Shown here piece after piece: positions 32,090-40,340 of a DNA stretch of 64,000 nt. Origin of the DNA: Ketobacter sp. (GTDB taxonomy: Bacteria > Pseudomonadota > Gammaproteobacteria > Pseudomonadales > Ketobacteraceae); NCBI RefSeq assembly GCF_003671495.1, contig NZ_RCHN01000045.1, positions 159,632 to 223,631 of the forward strand, written 5' to 3'. A program made the translations under genes and the position numbers. The first letter of the stretch is position 1, and each line of letters begins with the position of its first letter. The notes under the pieces were generated by a model. That model was given only the letters and a program-made list of their open reading frames with translations. It ran no database searches and was not told where the DNA came from.

Positions 32090-32485
32090 TGTTCTGTCTC
32101 CTCAGCTATGGCATTTCAGGCAGGCACATTCATTCAGCTTGTAAATGTGCTTAAAGAAAAAGTAGCACAAAAAAAATGCATGTGATACATACACATGGCA
32201 ATATTATTTAATAATTAATTTATTTCCACCATATAGCCCCCCTTTTTTCCAAAAATCGAAGCAAAAATTCCACTTTCTTTATTTTCTGATGCGTTTTTAT
32301 AAAGAAAAGCGCTCATCTTTCATCACGACTGCACACGCGTGCGACGCAAAAAACGGGGCGTGAAATTAACAGCCCCAAATCCAATCAAGCGCACCCACCG
32401 GCAACGCCTTTGCGCGATCGGCTTTGGATTTCAAAATGAAAATGCCGGCACCGAATAATGGGCCTGCACTCGATCCAGATCTGGA
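32090..32485. other. AT-rich intergenic region upstream of the AlgP-like gene
   Basis: About 400 bases without a credible gene. The first half (32150-32300) is markedly AT-rich, unlike the rest of the window. It contains the inverted repeat GCACATT (32124-32130) / AATGTGC (32144-32150), about 40 bases before the AlgP-like ATG, and the interrupted palindrome ATGTG-N7-CACAT. These could be promoter or operator elements for the leftward gene. I see no recognisable RNA gene. Confidence 0.45.
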
Positions 32486-32515
32486 CAAAAAAAAAGGCAC
32501 CCCAACGGGTGCCTT
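32486..32515 (-). terminator. Rho-independent terminator of adk
   Basis: AAGGCACCC (32494-32502), loop CAAC, GGGTGCCTT (32507-32515), followed on the minus strand by a run of nine T, 24 bases after the adk stop. Confidence 0.93.
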
Positions 32516-32538
32516 ACTTCAATCTGCGGGGCACGAAT

Positions 32539-33192
32539 TTACTTTTTCAGGGCAGCCATCACCGCGGCCGTGATGTCTTCCACGGAACCAACCCCCTCCA
32601 CCCGGCTATAACGGGTTTTGGCTTCGCCCTTGGCCGCCATGTCCTGATAGAAACCCACCAGAGGGGCTGTCTGATCGTGATACACTTCCAGGCGCTTGCG
32701 CACAGTATCTTCCTGGTCGTCGTCACGCTGCACCAGGTCTTCGCCGGTGGCATCGTCTTTCCCTTCCACGGCCGGGGGATTGTAGATCACGTGATAAACA
32801 CGACCGGACCCCGGATGCACCCGCCGACCACTCAAACGTTTTACGATTTCTTCGTCCTCGACGGCGATCTCAAGCACGTGGTCGATCTCAACCCCTTCCT
32901 TCAACATGGCTTCTGCCTGGGGAATGGTGCGGGGGAATCCGTCGAACAAAAAGCCGTTCTTGCAATCCGCTTCCTGAATGCGCTCTTTGACCAGGCCGAT
33001 AATAATGTCATCTGAAACCAACTGACCCGCGTCCATTACTTTTTTGGCTGCCTGACCCAGGGGAGTACCGGCTTTGACGGCCGCCCGCAGCATGTCCCCG
33101 GTGGAAATTTGTGGAATGCCGAAGGTTTCGGTGATGTATTGTGCCTGAGTCCCCTTACCGGCACCGGGAGCGCCTAAAAGAATGATACGCAT
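32539..33192 (-). CDS. adk: Adenylate kinase
   Basis: Interconverts ATP + AMP and 2 ADP. 217 residues from the ATG at 33192, the usual long-form length. Seen: P-loop ILLGAPGAGKGTQAQYI at residues 4-20, the AMP-site block QISTGDMLRAAV, DGFPRTIPQAEAM near residue 84, and a long LID domain with GRRVHPGSGRVYHVIYNPP. The LID lacks the four-cysteine zinc site, as in other proteobacterial enzymes. A GGAG precedes the chosen ATG; the frame is open 16 codons further upstream, but those do not match the family. It is transcribed alone. Confidence 0.98.
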   Translation of the reverse strand: MRIILLGAPGAGKGTQAQYITETFGIPQISTGDMLRAAVKAGTPLGQAAKKVMDAGQLVSDDIIIGLVKERIQEADCKNGFLFDGFPRTIPQAEAMLKEGVEIDHVLEIAVEDEEIVKRLSGRRVHPGSGRVYHVIYNPPAVEGKDDATGEDLVQRDDDQEDTVRKRLEVYHDQTAPLVGFYQDMAAKGEAKTRYSRVEGVGSVEDITAAVMAALKK

Positions 33193-33518
33193 CGAGTTTG
33201 ACTCCATAAGTAGTTGGTAGATAAATGCGGAGAGCAGCAATCTGTTTGGGCCTGCGCCAGACGACCGCTTGAAATAGTTTTCCTGTGCCTACTTTCGCAG
33301 GTAATCCTAACGCAGCACACAGCCATTTGAAGTAGGCAATTAGTCGAAAGTTTTCCGTATTATAATCGCGGGGACGAAGAATACATGCCCCACCTGCGAG
33401 AAAAGAATCGCCAAACATACACACGAACGCCCACAGTTACAAGCCTGCCCGGATTCCTCAAGTTAACTGCCTGATTTTAAATGGGTTAGATTATGTTACA
33501 AAGATTCGCAGAAGGAAG
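33193..33518. other. Intergenic region upstream of adk
   Basis: About 330 bases with no gene. A near-symmetrical ATTATAAT around 33357-33364 offers a consensus -10 on both strands; the leftward reading could serve adk with a 5' leader of about 150 bases, but neither direction has a good -35. Nothing else is recognised. Confidence 0.4.
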
Positions 33519-33543
33519 GCCCCCGCGCTGGAGCGGCGGGGGC
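33519..33543 (-). terminator. GC-rich hairpin after the YbaK-HDOD gene
   Basis: GCCCCCGC (33519-33526) and GCGGGGGC (33536-33543) form an eight-base-pair stem, followed on the minus strand by the pyrimidine-rich CTTCCTTCTG rather than a clean T run. A likely but imperfect terminator. Confidence 0.65.
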
Positions 33544-33562
33544 AGCAGGGATGAATGCGGAT

Positions 33563-34987
33563 TCAGGCCGCCATATTATCAGCTAGATTGTCTAATTCCG
33601 GGGCGAGCTCCATGACTTTTTCGAATACCGCCAGCGCCGCTTCCCGCTCGATCAGATCTGACCGCCAAACCGGCCCGTTGCGGTCGTCTGCCCGTTCCTG
33701 CCCAGCCGCAGCGCCACAGTCTCCGATGCCACGGGTGGCCAGCAACTGATTGCAAAGTTGAATCAGCGCCACGTAGTCTCCGCAATCACCATCGTATTCG
33801 GCATCGTGATGGTAATAACCACAAATACTGACGGCTTCCGGTAAGCGCCATTGCTCCAACAGGTAGCCCCCCATATGATCATGACCCAGACGGATGAATT
33901 GCTGAACCTCTCCCGCCACCACCATATCCTGTTCAATATCATGAAGCGCCCGATCGGGATACCGTTTCACCTCCAGATTCAACAGGCGAAACTCCTGGGG
34001 AAAGAGATGCCCCATCAACAACACCCCGAAATTATGCAACAGCCCGCACAGGTAGGCCCGGGCCGGATTCAGCGTCTGGGGACGATTGATTTTACGGGCC
34101 AGGCTCTGCGCCAGCACCGCGCTGTACAAACCGTGCTTCCAGAACGCTTTCAATCCCAGGGGACCGTCCTGGGGAACATCAAACGCCTTGCTGGAGGCAA
34201 TCCCCAGGGCAATGTTACTCACCATTTCAAACCCCAGCACACGGGTAATGGCATGCTGCACGGAATCCAGGTTGCCACGATAACCGAAGTACGGCGAACC
34301 GGCGTAGCGCATCACCTGAGCCGTCACCGACGGATCCATTTCAATGGTGGCGGCCAGATCCGCCGCCGAGGTGTCCGAGCTGCTGGCCTGTTCCAATAAA
34401 CGCATGGCCAGCGCAGGAATGGCGGGCAAGCGATCCAGGCTGTCCAGCGCGTTATAAATCGCGATGATGGAAGTTGGGTTGAGTTCCGTGGCCGGCTCCC
34501 CCCCCGCTGACTGACGCGACGGGTTTGAGATCACCGCTTTGGGGTATGCGTGGTAAAGTTTTTTCAGGTTATCGTTGTCGAGACTGATCAGAGACCGATG
34601 GCTGCCCGCCCGCAGATAGACACGATGCCATTCAAACAGGCTACGCTCTACGATGCAGGGCAGATTGTACGGCTCTGCAATGGCCGGTTCTGCGCCGGGT
34701 TCGGAATCCAGAAACCAGGCATTGATTTCCGCCTCATCCAGGTACACAAACTGGCGCCGCAACAAGGCCTCGAGCCGGTCCAGGTCCAAGCGGTGACTGA
34801 GGGGAATAATGGCCATCAGATAGGCTTGCCGCTCAGTGCGCAATAACAACGGAACCGCCATTTGTTCCGGTGCAATGCCCAAATCATGACAGAGCGCGGA
34901 CAGACTGGTTTCCTGAGCGTGGGAATGTAGGGTGAACGCTATTTCCTTCCGTTGAAGATAACGTTCGATCGATTGGGCTATATCCAT
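33563..34987 (-). CDS. YbaK-like deacylase domain fused to HDOD domain
   Basis: 474 residues from the ATG at 34987, chosen because GAGGCGA precedes it. The N-terminal part (about 1-150) resembles YbaK/ProX aminoacyl-tRNA deacylase domains (MDIAQSIERYLQRKEIAF, then SLSALCHDLGIAPEQMAVPLLL), but the catalytic lysine region of YbaK is not clearly conserved. The C-terminal part (about 185-395) is an HDOD domain, the signalling relative of HD phosphohydrolases: RLPAIPALAMRLLEQASS, then IEMDPSVTAQVMRYAGSPYFG, and YLCGLLHNFGVLLMGHLFP. HDOD proteins act in signalling and motility or stress control in relatives. It is a stand-alone gene; the ligand and partner are unknown. Confidence 0.82.
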   Translation of the reverse strand: MDIAQSIERYLQRKEIAFTLHSHAQETSLSALCHDLGIAPEQMAVPLLLRTERQAYLMAIIPLSHRLDLDRLEALLRRQFVYLDEAEINAWFLDSEPGAEPAIAEPYNLPCIVERSLFEWHRVYLRAGSHRSLISLDNDNLKKLYHAYPKAVISNPSRQSAGGEPATELNPTSIIAIYNALDSLDRLPAIPALAMRLLEQASSSDTSAADLAATIEMDPSVTAQVMRYAGSPYFGYRGNLDSVQHAITRVLGFEMVSNIALGIASSKAFDVPQDGPLGLKAFWKHGLYSAVLAQSLARKINRPQTLNPARAYLCGLLHNFGVLLMGHLFPQEFRLLNLEVKRYPDRALHDIEQDMVVAGEVQQFIRLGHDHMGGYLLEQWRLPEAVSICGYYHHDAEYDGDCGDYVALIQLCNQLLATRGIGDCGAAAGQERADDRNGPVWRSDLIEREAALAVFEKVMELAPELDNLADNMAA

Positions 34988-35159
34988 GGGTCGCCTCGAC
35001 TTACACATCAGAATCTCTGGAAAGTGTAGTCAGCAAATGGCACCACGGACCTGTGTGTTGCTCACTGTATACTCAGTTTACTCAATGATTCTCCCAACCC
35101 TTGAGACGTTGTTCACACTGCAACCGGCATTACATAATCCATTAAGGTAACCGGATGCA

Positions 35160-36422
35160 TTAAGGTCGCTGCGTGTGAATCACCAATTGCACCTGTTTAC
35201 CGCCATCGCTCAGCTCCAGGGGCTGTGGTGTTGCTTCCCAGTCACCGGATTGGGGAATCGCATTGCCGGTCGCAGAGACCCGGGCCAACACCAGCACATT
35301 CTTGAATTTGGACAGCGTCATGGCAGGCGTCATGGCGTTGGCATCACTCAGGGTCACGGTGACCGGCCATTGGGATACCGGTTGCCGCACCACGGCCAGG
35401 GGCATGGGGGGACCACTCTGGGCCTTCGCATAAATAAACAGGGTATCCGTGGCGCCAAGGCGGGTCTTCACGTCAGCCGCCACATCCACAGTTACCTGAA
35501 TGCTGGGGCCACTGCCTGCCACCTGGGGTTGACTGGGTGCAGACTCGCCCATCTGATTACGAGCCACCTCCACACTGCGCTGCAACAGCTGCACGGCACG
35601 GGGATCGGGGTTGTCCTGAGCCAGGTAACGTTCCCAAACCGCGATGGCCGCACCGAAATCCCCTTGTTGAAACAGGGCCATCCCCATGGTCATGTAGGGT
35701 TTGGGGTTATTGGGCTGGGCTCGCATCACCTGTTCCAGTGTGCCACGAATCTGCGGCGTCATGTTGCCACCATTGGCCGCCAACGTGGCCTGGGTATAAC
35801 CCATCACAAAATCCACATTGTTGGGCTCCAGGTTCAATGCCCGCTGAAATGCGGTTTCACTCTGTTGGGGTAACTGCACCTGCAGGTAACTGACGCCCAG
35901 CAAATACCAGCCCTGAGCATCTTCCGGGTCGGCCTGCAGCTGACGCTGTAACGCCCGGATAAAGTCTGCTACATCGATGTTTTCGTCCTGGATCACCTCG
36001 AATTTACCGGCCATCATCAACGGCATCACTCGCGCCATGGTCTCCTGCTTGGCGAACCACTGATTCAGTTCCGGGTGATACCCCTCGCTCCAGTAAACCA
36101 CGAACGCAGCAACGGGAATCAGCAGTGCCAGGGGAATCACCAGCCATTTGCCTCCCAGCAGACGGGGCTGGTGGCCGTCACGAATGCTGACATCACTCAG
36201 CAGAGTCAGCTCCAGCTCCTGGCTCAATTGATCGTATTCCGCCTGGTCCAACCGGCCTTCAGCCAGATCCACTTTCAATTCTGCGATTCGGTCCTTGAAC
36301 ACCGCGGCGTTGATCACATCGCCGGACAGTTCCTGCTGCGGACGGAAGTGTATCAACGGCAGCACAATAATCAGCACACCGATAACAGTCATTGCCCCCA
36401 GGGCTACCCACATCAGGGTCAT
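35160..36422 (-). CDS. ccmI: Cytochrome c maturation protein CcmI
   Basis: Bipartite apocytochrome c chaperone of the system I heme-ligation machinery. 420 residues: two transmembrane helices (about 4-24 and 95-115) flanking a cytoplasmic leucine-zipper-like region (AELKVDLAEGRLDQAEYDQLSQELE), then a periplasmic part with tetratricopeptide repeats (QADPEDAQGWYLLGVSYLQ, FQRALNLEPNN, QPNNPKPYMTMGMALFQQG, about 165-290) and a C-terminal beta-rich domain. It is the last gene of ccmF-ccmG-ccmH-ccmI and lies 30 bases after ccmH. Confidence 0.94.
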   Translation of the reverse strand: MTLMWVALGAMTVIGVLIIVLPLIHFRPQQELSGDVINAAVFKDRIAELKVDLAEGRLDQAEYDQLSQELELTLLSDVSIRDGHQPRLLGGKWLVIPLALLIPVAAFVVYWSEGYHPELNQWFAKQETMARVMPLMMAGKFEVIQDENIDVADFIRALQRQLQADPEDAQGWYLLGVSYLQVQLPQQSETAFQRALNLEPNNVDFVMGYTQATLAANGGNMTPQIRGTLEQVMRAQPNNPKPYMTMGMALFQQGDFGAAIAVWERYLAQDNPDPRAVQLLQRSVEVARNQMGESAPSQPQVAGSGPSIQVTVDVAADVKTRLGATDTLFIYAKAQSGPPMPLAVVRQPVSQWPVTVTLSDANAMTPAMTLSKFKNVLVLARVSATGNAIPQSGDWEATPQPLELSDGGKQVQLVIHTQRP

Positions 36423-36452
36423 AGTCAGGTTTCCTTAAACAGTAATCCGGCT

Positions 36453-36905
36453 TCAGTCATCCAGCTTTTTCAGCAGGTCTTCCACCTGTTTATGCTTTTC
36501 TGCATCCACACGCACCGGGGCAGACGGCTGGGCTCTCAGTTTACGCACCAGCAAAATGGTCAGGGCCAACAGGGTCAGCACAAAGGGGCCAAACCACAGG
36601 AACCAGGTCGCGGGTTTCATGGGTGGGCGGTAGGTAATGAAGTCCCCATAACGTTCCACCATGTAGTCGGTGATCTCGCGATTACTCTTACCCTCGTTGA
36701 TCAGACGGTAAGTGCGATCCTTGATGTCCTTCGCCAGCCCGGCATTGGAATCCGAAATGTTCTGGTTCTGACATTTGGGGCAACGCAATTCCCCGATCAA
36801 CACGCGAAAGCGCTGTTCTTTCTCCAGATCATTGAATTCGTAGGCGTCGATGGTGGCGAACGCAGAGCTCCCCATCATCAGCACTAATATCAGCAACGCT
36901 CTCAT
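36453..36905 (-). CDS. ccmH: Cytochrome c maturation protein CcmH
   Basis: Periplasmic thiol protein that keeps the apocytochrome CXXCH reduced for heme attachment. 150 residues. Seen: a signal/anchor peptide, the LRCPKCQNQNISDSNAGLA motif with its redox pair CPKC, the YRPPMKPATWFLWFGPF segment and one C-terminal transmembrane helix, then a charged tail (HKQVEDLLKKLDD). The ATG at 36905 overlaps the ccmG stop by four bases (ATGA). This is the short CcmH (CcmL-like); the TPR part is the separate ccmI. Confidence 0.96.
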   Translation of the reverse strand: MRALLILVLMMGSSAFATIDAYEFNDLEKEQRFRVLIGELRCPKCQNQNISDSNAGLAKDIKDRTYRLINEGKSNREITDYMVERYGDFITYRPPMKPATWFLWFGPFVLTLLALTILLVRKLRAQPSAPVRVDAEKHKQVEDLLKKLDD

Positions 36906-37444
36906 GGCCCTTTGCCTCCCATTTCCTGCCACTTGGGCCACAGCAGCTCACGCCAGTTGTCCGGCGTCACCACCCCCACGTGCCGGTATCGAATCACCCC
37001 CTGGGCATCAATCAGAAAGGTTTCCGGCGCACCGTACACCCCAAGGTCCAACCCCAGGTCACCGGCTTCATCATAGATATTCTGCTGGTAGGGATTGCCA
37101 TTGAACTCCAGGTACTGGATGGCTGCCTCACGCACATCCTTATAGTTGAGGCCCACAATGCGAATCCCGTTTTTTGCCAATTCGTTCAGCACCGGGTGCT
37201 CCACTTTGCAGGATGGGCACCAGGTGGCCCACACGTTCAGCAGCAACGGCCCCTTCAGGTTCTGTTCCGATAACATCTGCTGGGGGTCAGCCAGTTCCGG
37301 CAATGAGAAGGGTGGAACCTTCTGGTCCACACGGGTGGAAGGCAACAGGGACGGATCGGAATCCAGGGCCCGCAGAAAAAAATAGCCCATGACCAGAAAC
37401 GCCAGCAGCGGCAGGGAAAATACCAACCATTTAGTTCGACTCAT
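36902..37444 (-). CDS. ccmG: Thiol:disulfide interchange protein CcmG/DsbE
   Basis: Membrane-anchored periplasmic thioredoxin of cytochrome c maturation. 180 residues from the ATG at 37444. Seen: N-terminal anchor (WLVFSLPLLAFLVMGYFFL), the active site NVWATWCPSCKVEHPVL near residue 78 with CPSC, and the cis-proline region VYGAPETFLIDAQGVIRYRHVG (key part GAPETFLID). The start overlaps the ccmF stop by four bases and the stop overlaps ccmH by four, so ccmF-G-H are tightly coupled. Confidence 0.96.
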   Translation of the reverse strand: MSRTKWLVFSLPLLAFLVMGYFFLRALDSDPSLLPSTRVDQKVPPFSLPELADPQQMLSEQNLKGPLLLNVWATWCPSCKVEHPVLNELAKNGIRIVGLNYKDVREAAIQYLEFNGNPYQQNIYDEAGDLGLDLGVYGAPETFLIDAQGVIRYRHVGVVTPDNWRELLWPKWQEMGGKGP

Positions 37445-39429
37445 GCGGCATTGCCTCCTGCCAGGCCGCTGGCCAGATTGGACATCTTTTGTTTGACCTT
37501 GATGCGGTAGCGACGATCGCTCATGGCAATAAAACCGCCCAACGCCATCACAACACCACCGCCCCAGACCCAGCGCATAAACGGTTTGAAATAAATCCGT
37601 ACGGCCCAACTGCCATCCTCCAGGGGCTCACCCAATGCCACATACAGGTCACGACTGAACCCGGCATCAATGGCCGCTTCGGTCATCACATCTCGGCGTA
37701 CGTGGTAACGGCGTTTTTCCGGGGTCAGCAACGCCACCGGTGAACCCGCTTTGGTGACAGAGACAAAGCCCCGGGTGGCAAAATAATTGGGGCCTTCCAC
37801 TTCCTTCACCCCTTCAAACACAAAATGATATGGCCCGATGTCCACCTCATCGCCCGCGTGCATGCGCACATCGCGCTCCACATCGAAGTTGCTGGTCATC
37901 GCCACGCCCGCCACGGTGATCGCCATGCCGATATGGGCCACCAGCATTCCGCGATAACTGAGGGACAAGCGCTTGATACCGGCCCAGGTGCCGGCTTTGG
38001 CGGAACGGATCTTCTTCCAGGCATCCAGCACAGAATGGCTGACCACCCACACGCACAGCATTAAGGTCACAAACACCAGCCAGTTCCAACCGGCATCAAA
38101 AGCCCACAGGCAGATGGCGGCGGCCGCGATGGAAATCACCGATGCCTGCAGAAAAGAGCGGCGCAGTACCGCGACATTATGCCGTTTCCAGTTCACCAAC
38201 GGGCCCACCGCCGCAAACACCATCAGCACCAACGCAATGGGCGCAAACGTGGTATTGAAGAAGGGCTCACCCACGGAAATTTTTCCCCACTCCAACACAT
38301 CAAACAGGATGGGGCTCAAGGTGCCCACCAGCACCACTCCGGTGGCACAAATCAGGATGATATTGTTCACCAGCAGGAACACTTCACGGGAAAACAGATC
38401 GTAATGGCTCTCACTGTTCAAGGCCTGGGCGCGAATTGCAAACAGCAACAGCGAGCTGCCCACCACCAACAACAGGAACACCAGCACGAAGAAGCCACGG
38501 GTAGGATCAGCCGCAAAGGCATGTACCGACGTCAACACCCCGGAGCGCACCAGGAATGTACCCAATAAACTCAATGAGAATGTGAGGATGGCCAGCAACA
38601 CCGTCCAGGCCTTGAAGACCCCGCGCTTTTCCGTCACTGCCAGGGAATGCATCAACGCCGTACCCGCCAACCAAGGCATAAAAGAGGCGTTCTCCACAGG
38701 ATCCCAGAACCACCAGCCGCCCCAACCCAACTCGTAATACGCCCACCAGCTACCCAGAGCGATCCCCAGGGTCAGAAAACACCAGGCCACCGTGGTCCAG
38801 GGTCGCGACCAGCGCGCCCAGGCACTGTCCAGGCGCCCCCCCATCAAACCGGCGATGGCAAACGCGAACGCCACCGAAAAACCCACATATCCCATATACA
38901 ACATGGGGGGATGAACGATCAGGCCAGGGTCCTGCAGCAAGGGGTTGAGATCTGCGCCATCCGGGGGAAAGTCCGGTAGCAGGCGGTCAAAGGGGTTGGA
39001 TGTGAACAGCAGAAAGGCGTTGAAACCAATGGAAATCAGGCCCATCACCCCCAATACCCGTGACGAGACCACCGTAGGCAAGTGATGGCTCCACAGCGCC
39101 ACTGCAGCGGTCCAGCCGGACAACACCAGGGACCACAGCAACAGGGAGCCTTCGTGGCCGCCCCACACCGCGGATATCTTGTAACCCACCGGCAACAGGG
39201 TGTTGGAGTGGTTGGCCACATAAGACACGGTGAAATCGTTGATTACAAAGCTGTAGGCCAGCAACACAAAGGCCCCCAGCAGGAAGGAAAACTGACCATA
39301 GGCCGCCGGCCGGGCCACGGCCATCCAGCGCTCGTTACCGAGGGTAGCCCCGGCCAGTGGTACAATCGCCTGAACCGTGGCCAGCACCAGGGTCATCACA
39401 ATGGCAAAATGCCCTATTTCCGGAATCAC
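37441..39429 (-). CDS. ccmF: Cytochrome c heme lyase subunit CcmF
   Basis: Large inner-membrane protein that transfers heme from CcmE to apocytochrome c. 662 residues with about 15 helices. Seen: SAVWGGHEGSLLLWSLVLS near residue 88, the tryptophan-rich periplasmic WWD-type domain GWGGWWFWDPVENASFMPWL near residue 233, and the conserved histidines that ligate heme (in HSNTLLP, HPPMLYMGY, and near HIGMA). The start is GTG at 39429 with GAGAGG upstream. It heads the ccmFGHI unit and is divergent from fabA. ccmABCDE, usually just upstream, are not here. Confidence 0.97.
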   Translation of the reverse strand: MIPEIGHFAIVMTLVLATVQAIVPLAGATLGNERWMAVARPAAYGQFSFLLGAFVLLAYSFVINDFTVSYVANHSNTLLPVGYKISAVWGGHEGSLLLWSLVLSGWTAAVALWSHHLPTVVSSRVLGVMGLISIGFNAFLLFTSNPFDRLLPDFPPDGADLNPLLQDPGLIVHPPMLYMGYVGFSVAFAFAIAGLMGGRLDSAWARWSRPWTTVAWCFLTLGIALGSWWAYYELGWGGWWFWDPVENASFMPWLAGTALMHSLAVTEKRGVFKAWTVLLAILTFSLSLLGTFLVRSGVLTSVHAFAADPTRGFFVLVFLLLVVGSSLLLFAIRAQALNSESHYDLFSREVFLLVNNIILICATGVVLVGTLSPILFDVLEWGKISVGEPFFNTTFAPIALVLMVFAAVGPLVNWKRHNVAVLRRSFLQASVISIAAAAICLWAFDAGWNWLVFVTLMLCVWVVSHSVLDAWKKIRSAKAGTWAGIKRLSLSYRGMLVAHIGMAITVAGVAMTSNFDVERDVRMHAGDEVDIGPYHFVFEGVKEVEGPNYFATRGFVSVTKAGSPVALLTPEKRRYHVRRDVMTEAAIDAGFSRDLYVALGEPLEDGSWAVRIYFKPFMRWVWGGGVVMALGGFIAMSDRRYRIKVKQKMSNLASGLAGGNAA

Positions 39430-39767
39430 GCACCAACCTCTCTGAGTCGTTATATCGCTGAAAAATCCGCCGCTTACCTTACCACAAAGCCCACCTCTGC
39501 CCTAGCTTTCCACGCCAATCGTGACCGTGCGGCCCAAGCCTCTGTGCCTGGAACACATTCCCATACAAATTAGGCTTCCAAGCGGTCGATTCTTACTCCC
39601 AGAACCGCTAACATGTGGCCCTGAGTACCAAAGTAAGTATGCACAGGCTGTAGTCACCTCGAGACGAACAACAATAACTATCCGTATCGTTGGCCTGGCA
39701 CATGGGAATGCCATCTCGAAATCCGATCAATCGGCCTGACAACTCGTTCACCAACAAGACCTTTTTA
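39430..39767. other. Divergent intergenic region between ccmF and fabA
   Basis: About 340 bases that must carry the promoters of both divergent units. The open frames across it have no family resemblance and no ribosome-binding sites. I see no confident promoter, FabR-like or DesT-like palindrome, or terminator. Confidence 0.4.
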
Positions 39768-40286
39768 ATGATGATTCAAAAAAGCTCATACACTCTTGAA
39801 GAACTCTTGGACTGCGGACACGGCAAAATGTTCGGCCCCGGCAACGCACGTTTGCCTTTGCCCAACATGCTGATGATGGATCGCGTTACCCACATCAGTG
39901 CCGAGGGCGGCACCCACGGCAAAGGCGAGATCATCGCCGAACTGGACATCACACCCGATCTTTGGTTCTTCGCCTGCCATTTTGAAGAAGACCCGGTGAT
40001 GCCCGGCTGCCTGGGACTGGACGCCATGTGGCAACTGATCGGCTTCTTCCTGGGCTGGAAAGGCAACAAGGGTCGCGGCCGCGCCCTGGGTGCCGGCGAA
40101 GTGAAATTCTTTGGCCAGGTGTTACCCACCGCCAAAACTGTACGTTATGAAATCCAGATGAAGCGCGTGATTGAGCGCAAACTGGTGATGGGAATCGGCG
40201 ATGCCTCCCTGCAGGTGGATGGCCGGGAAATTTACACCGCCAAGGACCTTCGCGTAGGACTGTTCACCTCCACCGACAGCTTCTGA
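39768..40286 (+). CDS. fabA: 3-hydroxydecanoyl-ACP dehydratase/isomerase FabA
   Basis: Dehydrates 3-hydroxydecanoyl-ACP and isomerises the product to cis-3-decenoyl-ACP, the branch point of anaerobic unsaturated fatty acid synthesis. 172 residues. Seen: NMLMMDRVTHISAEGG near residue 32, the active-site histidine in LWFFACHFEEDPVMPGC and the aspartate in LGLDAMWQL, and GAGEVKFFGQVLPTAK. The start is the first of two consecutive ATGs (39768 or 39771); the frame is open upstream to 39690 but that stretch is not family-like. fabB follows by 54 bases, the classic fabAB operon. Confidence 0.98.
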   Translation: MMIQKSSYTLEELLDCGHGKMFGPGNARLPLPNMLMMDRVTHISAEGGTHGKGEIIAELDITPDLWFFACHFEEDPVMPGCLGLDAMWQLIGFFLGWKGNKGRGRALGAGEVKFFGQVLPTAKTVRYEIQMKRVIERKLVMGIGDASLQVDGREIYTAKDLRVGLFTSTDSF

Positions 40287-40340
40287 TCCTGGCCTATAAC
40301 AACGATAATAAGCAACGCGACACAAACAAAGGGTATTACC

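Noticed and set aside
39690..39767. 26-codon upstream extension of fabA
   Set aside because: Not alignable to FabA; the paired ATGs at 39768/39771 give the normal family length.
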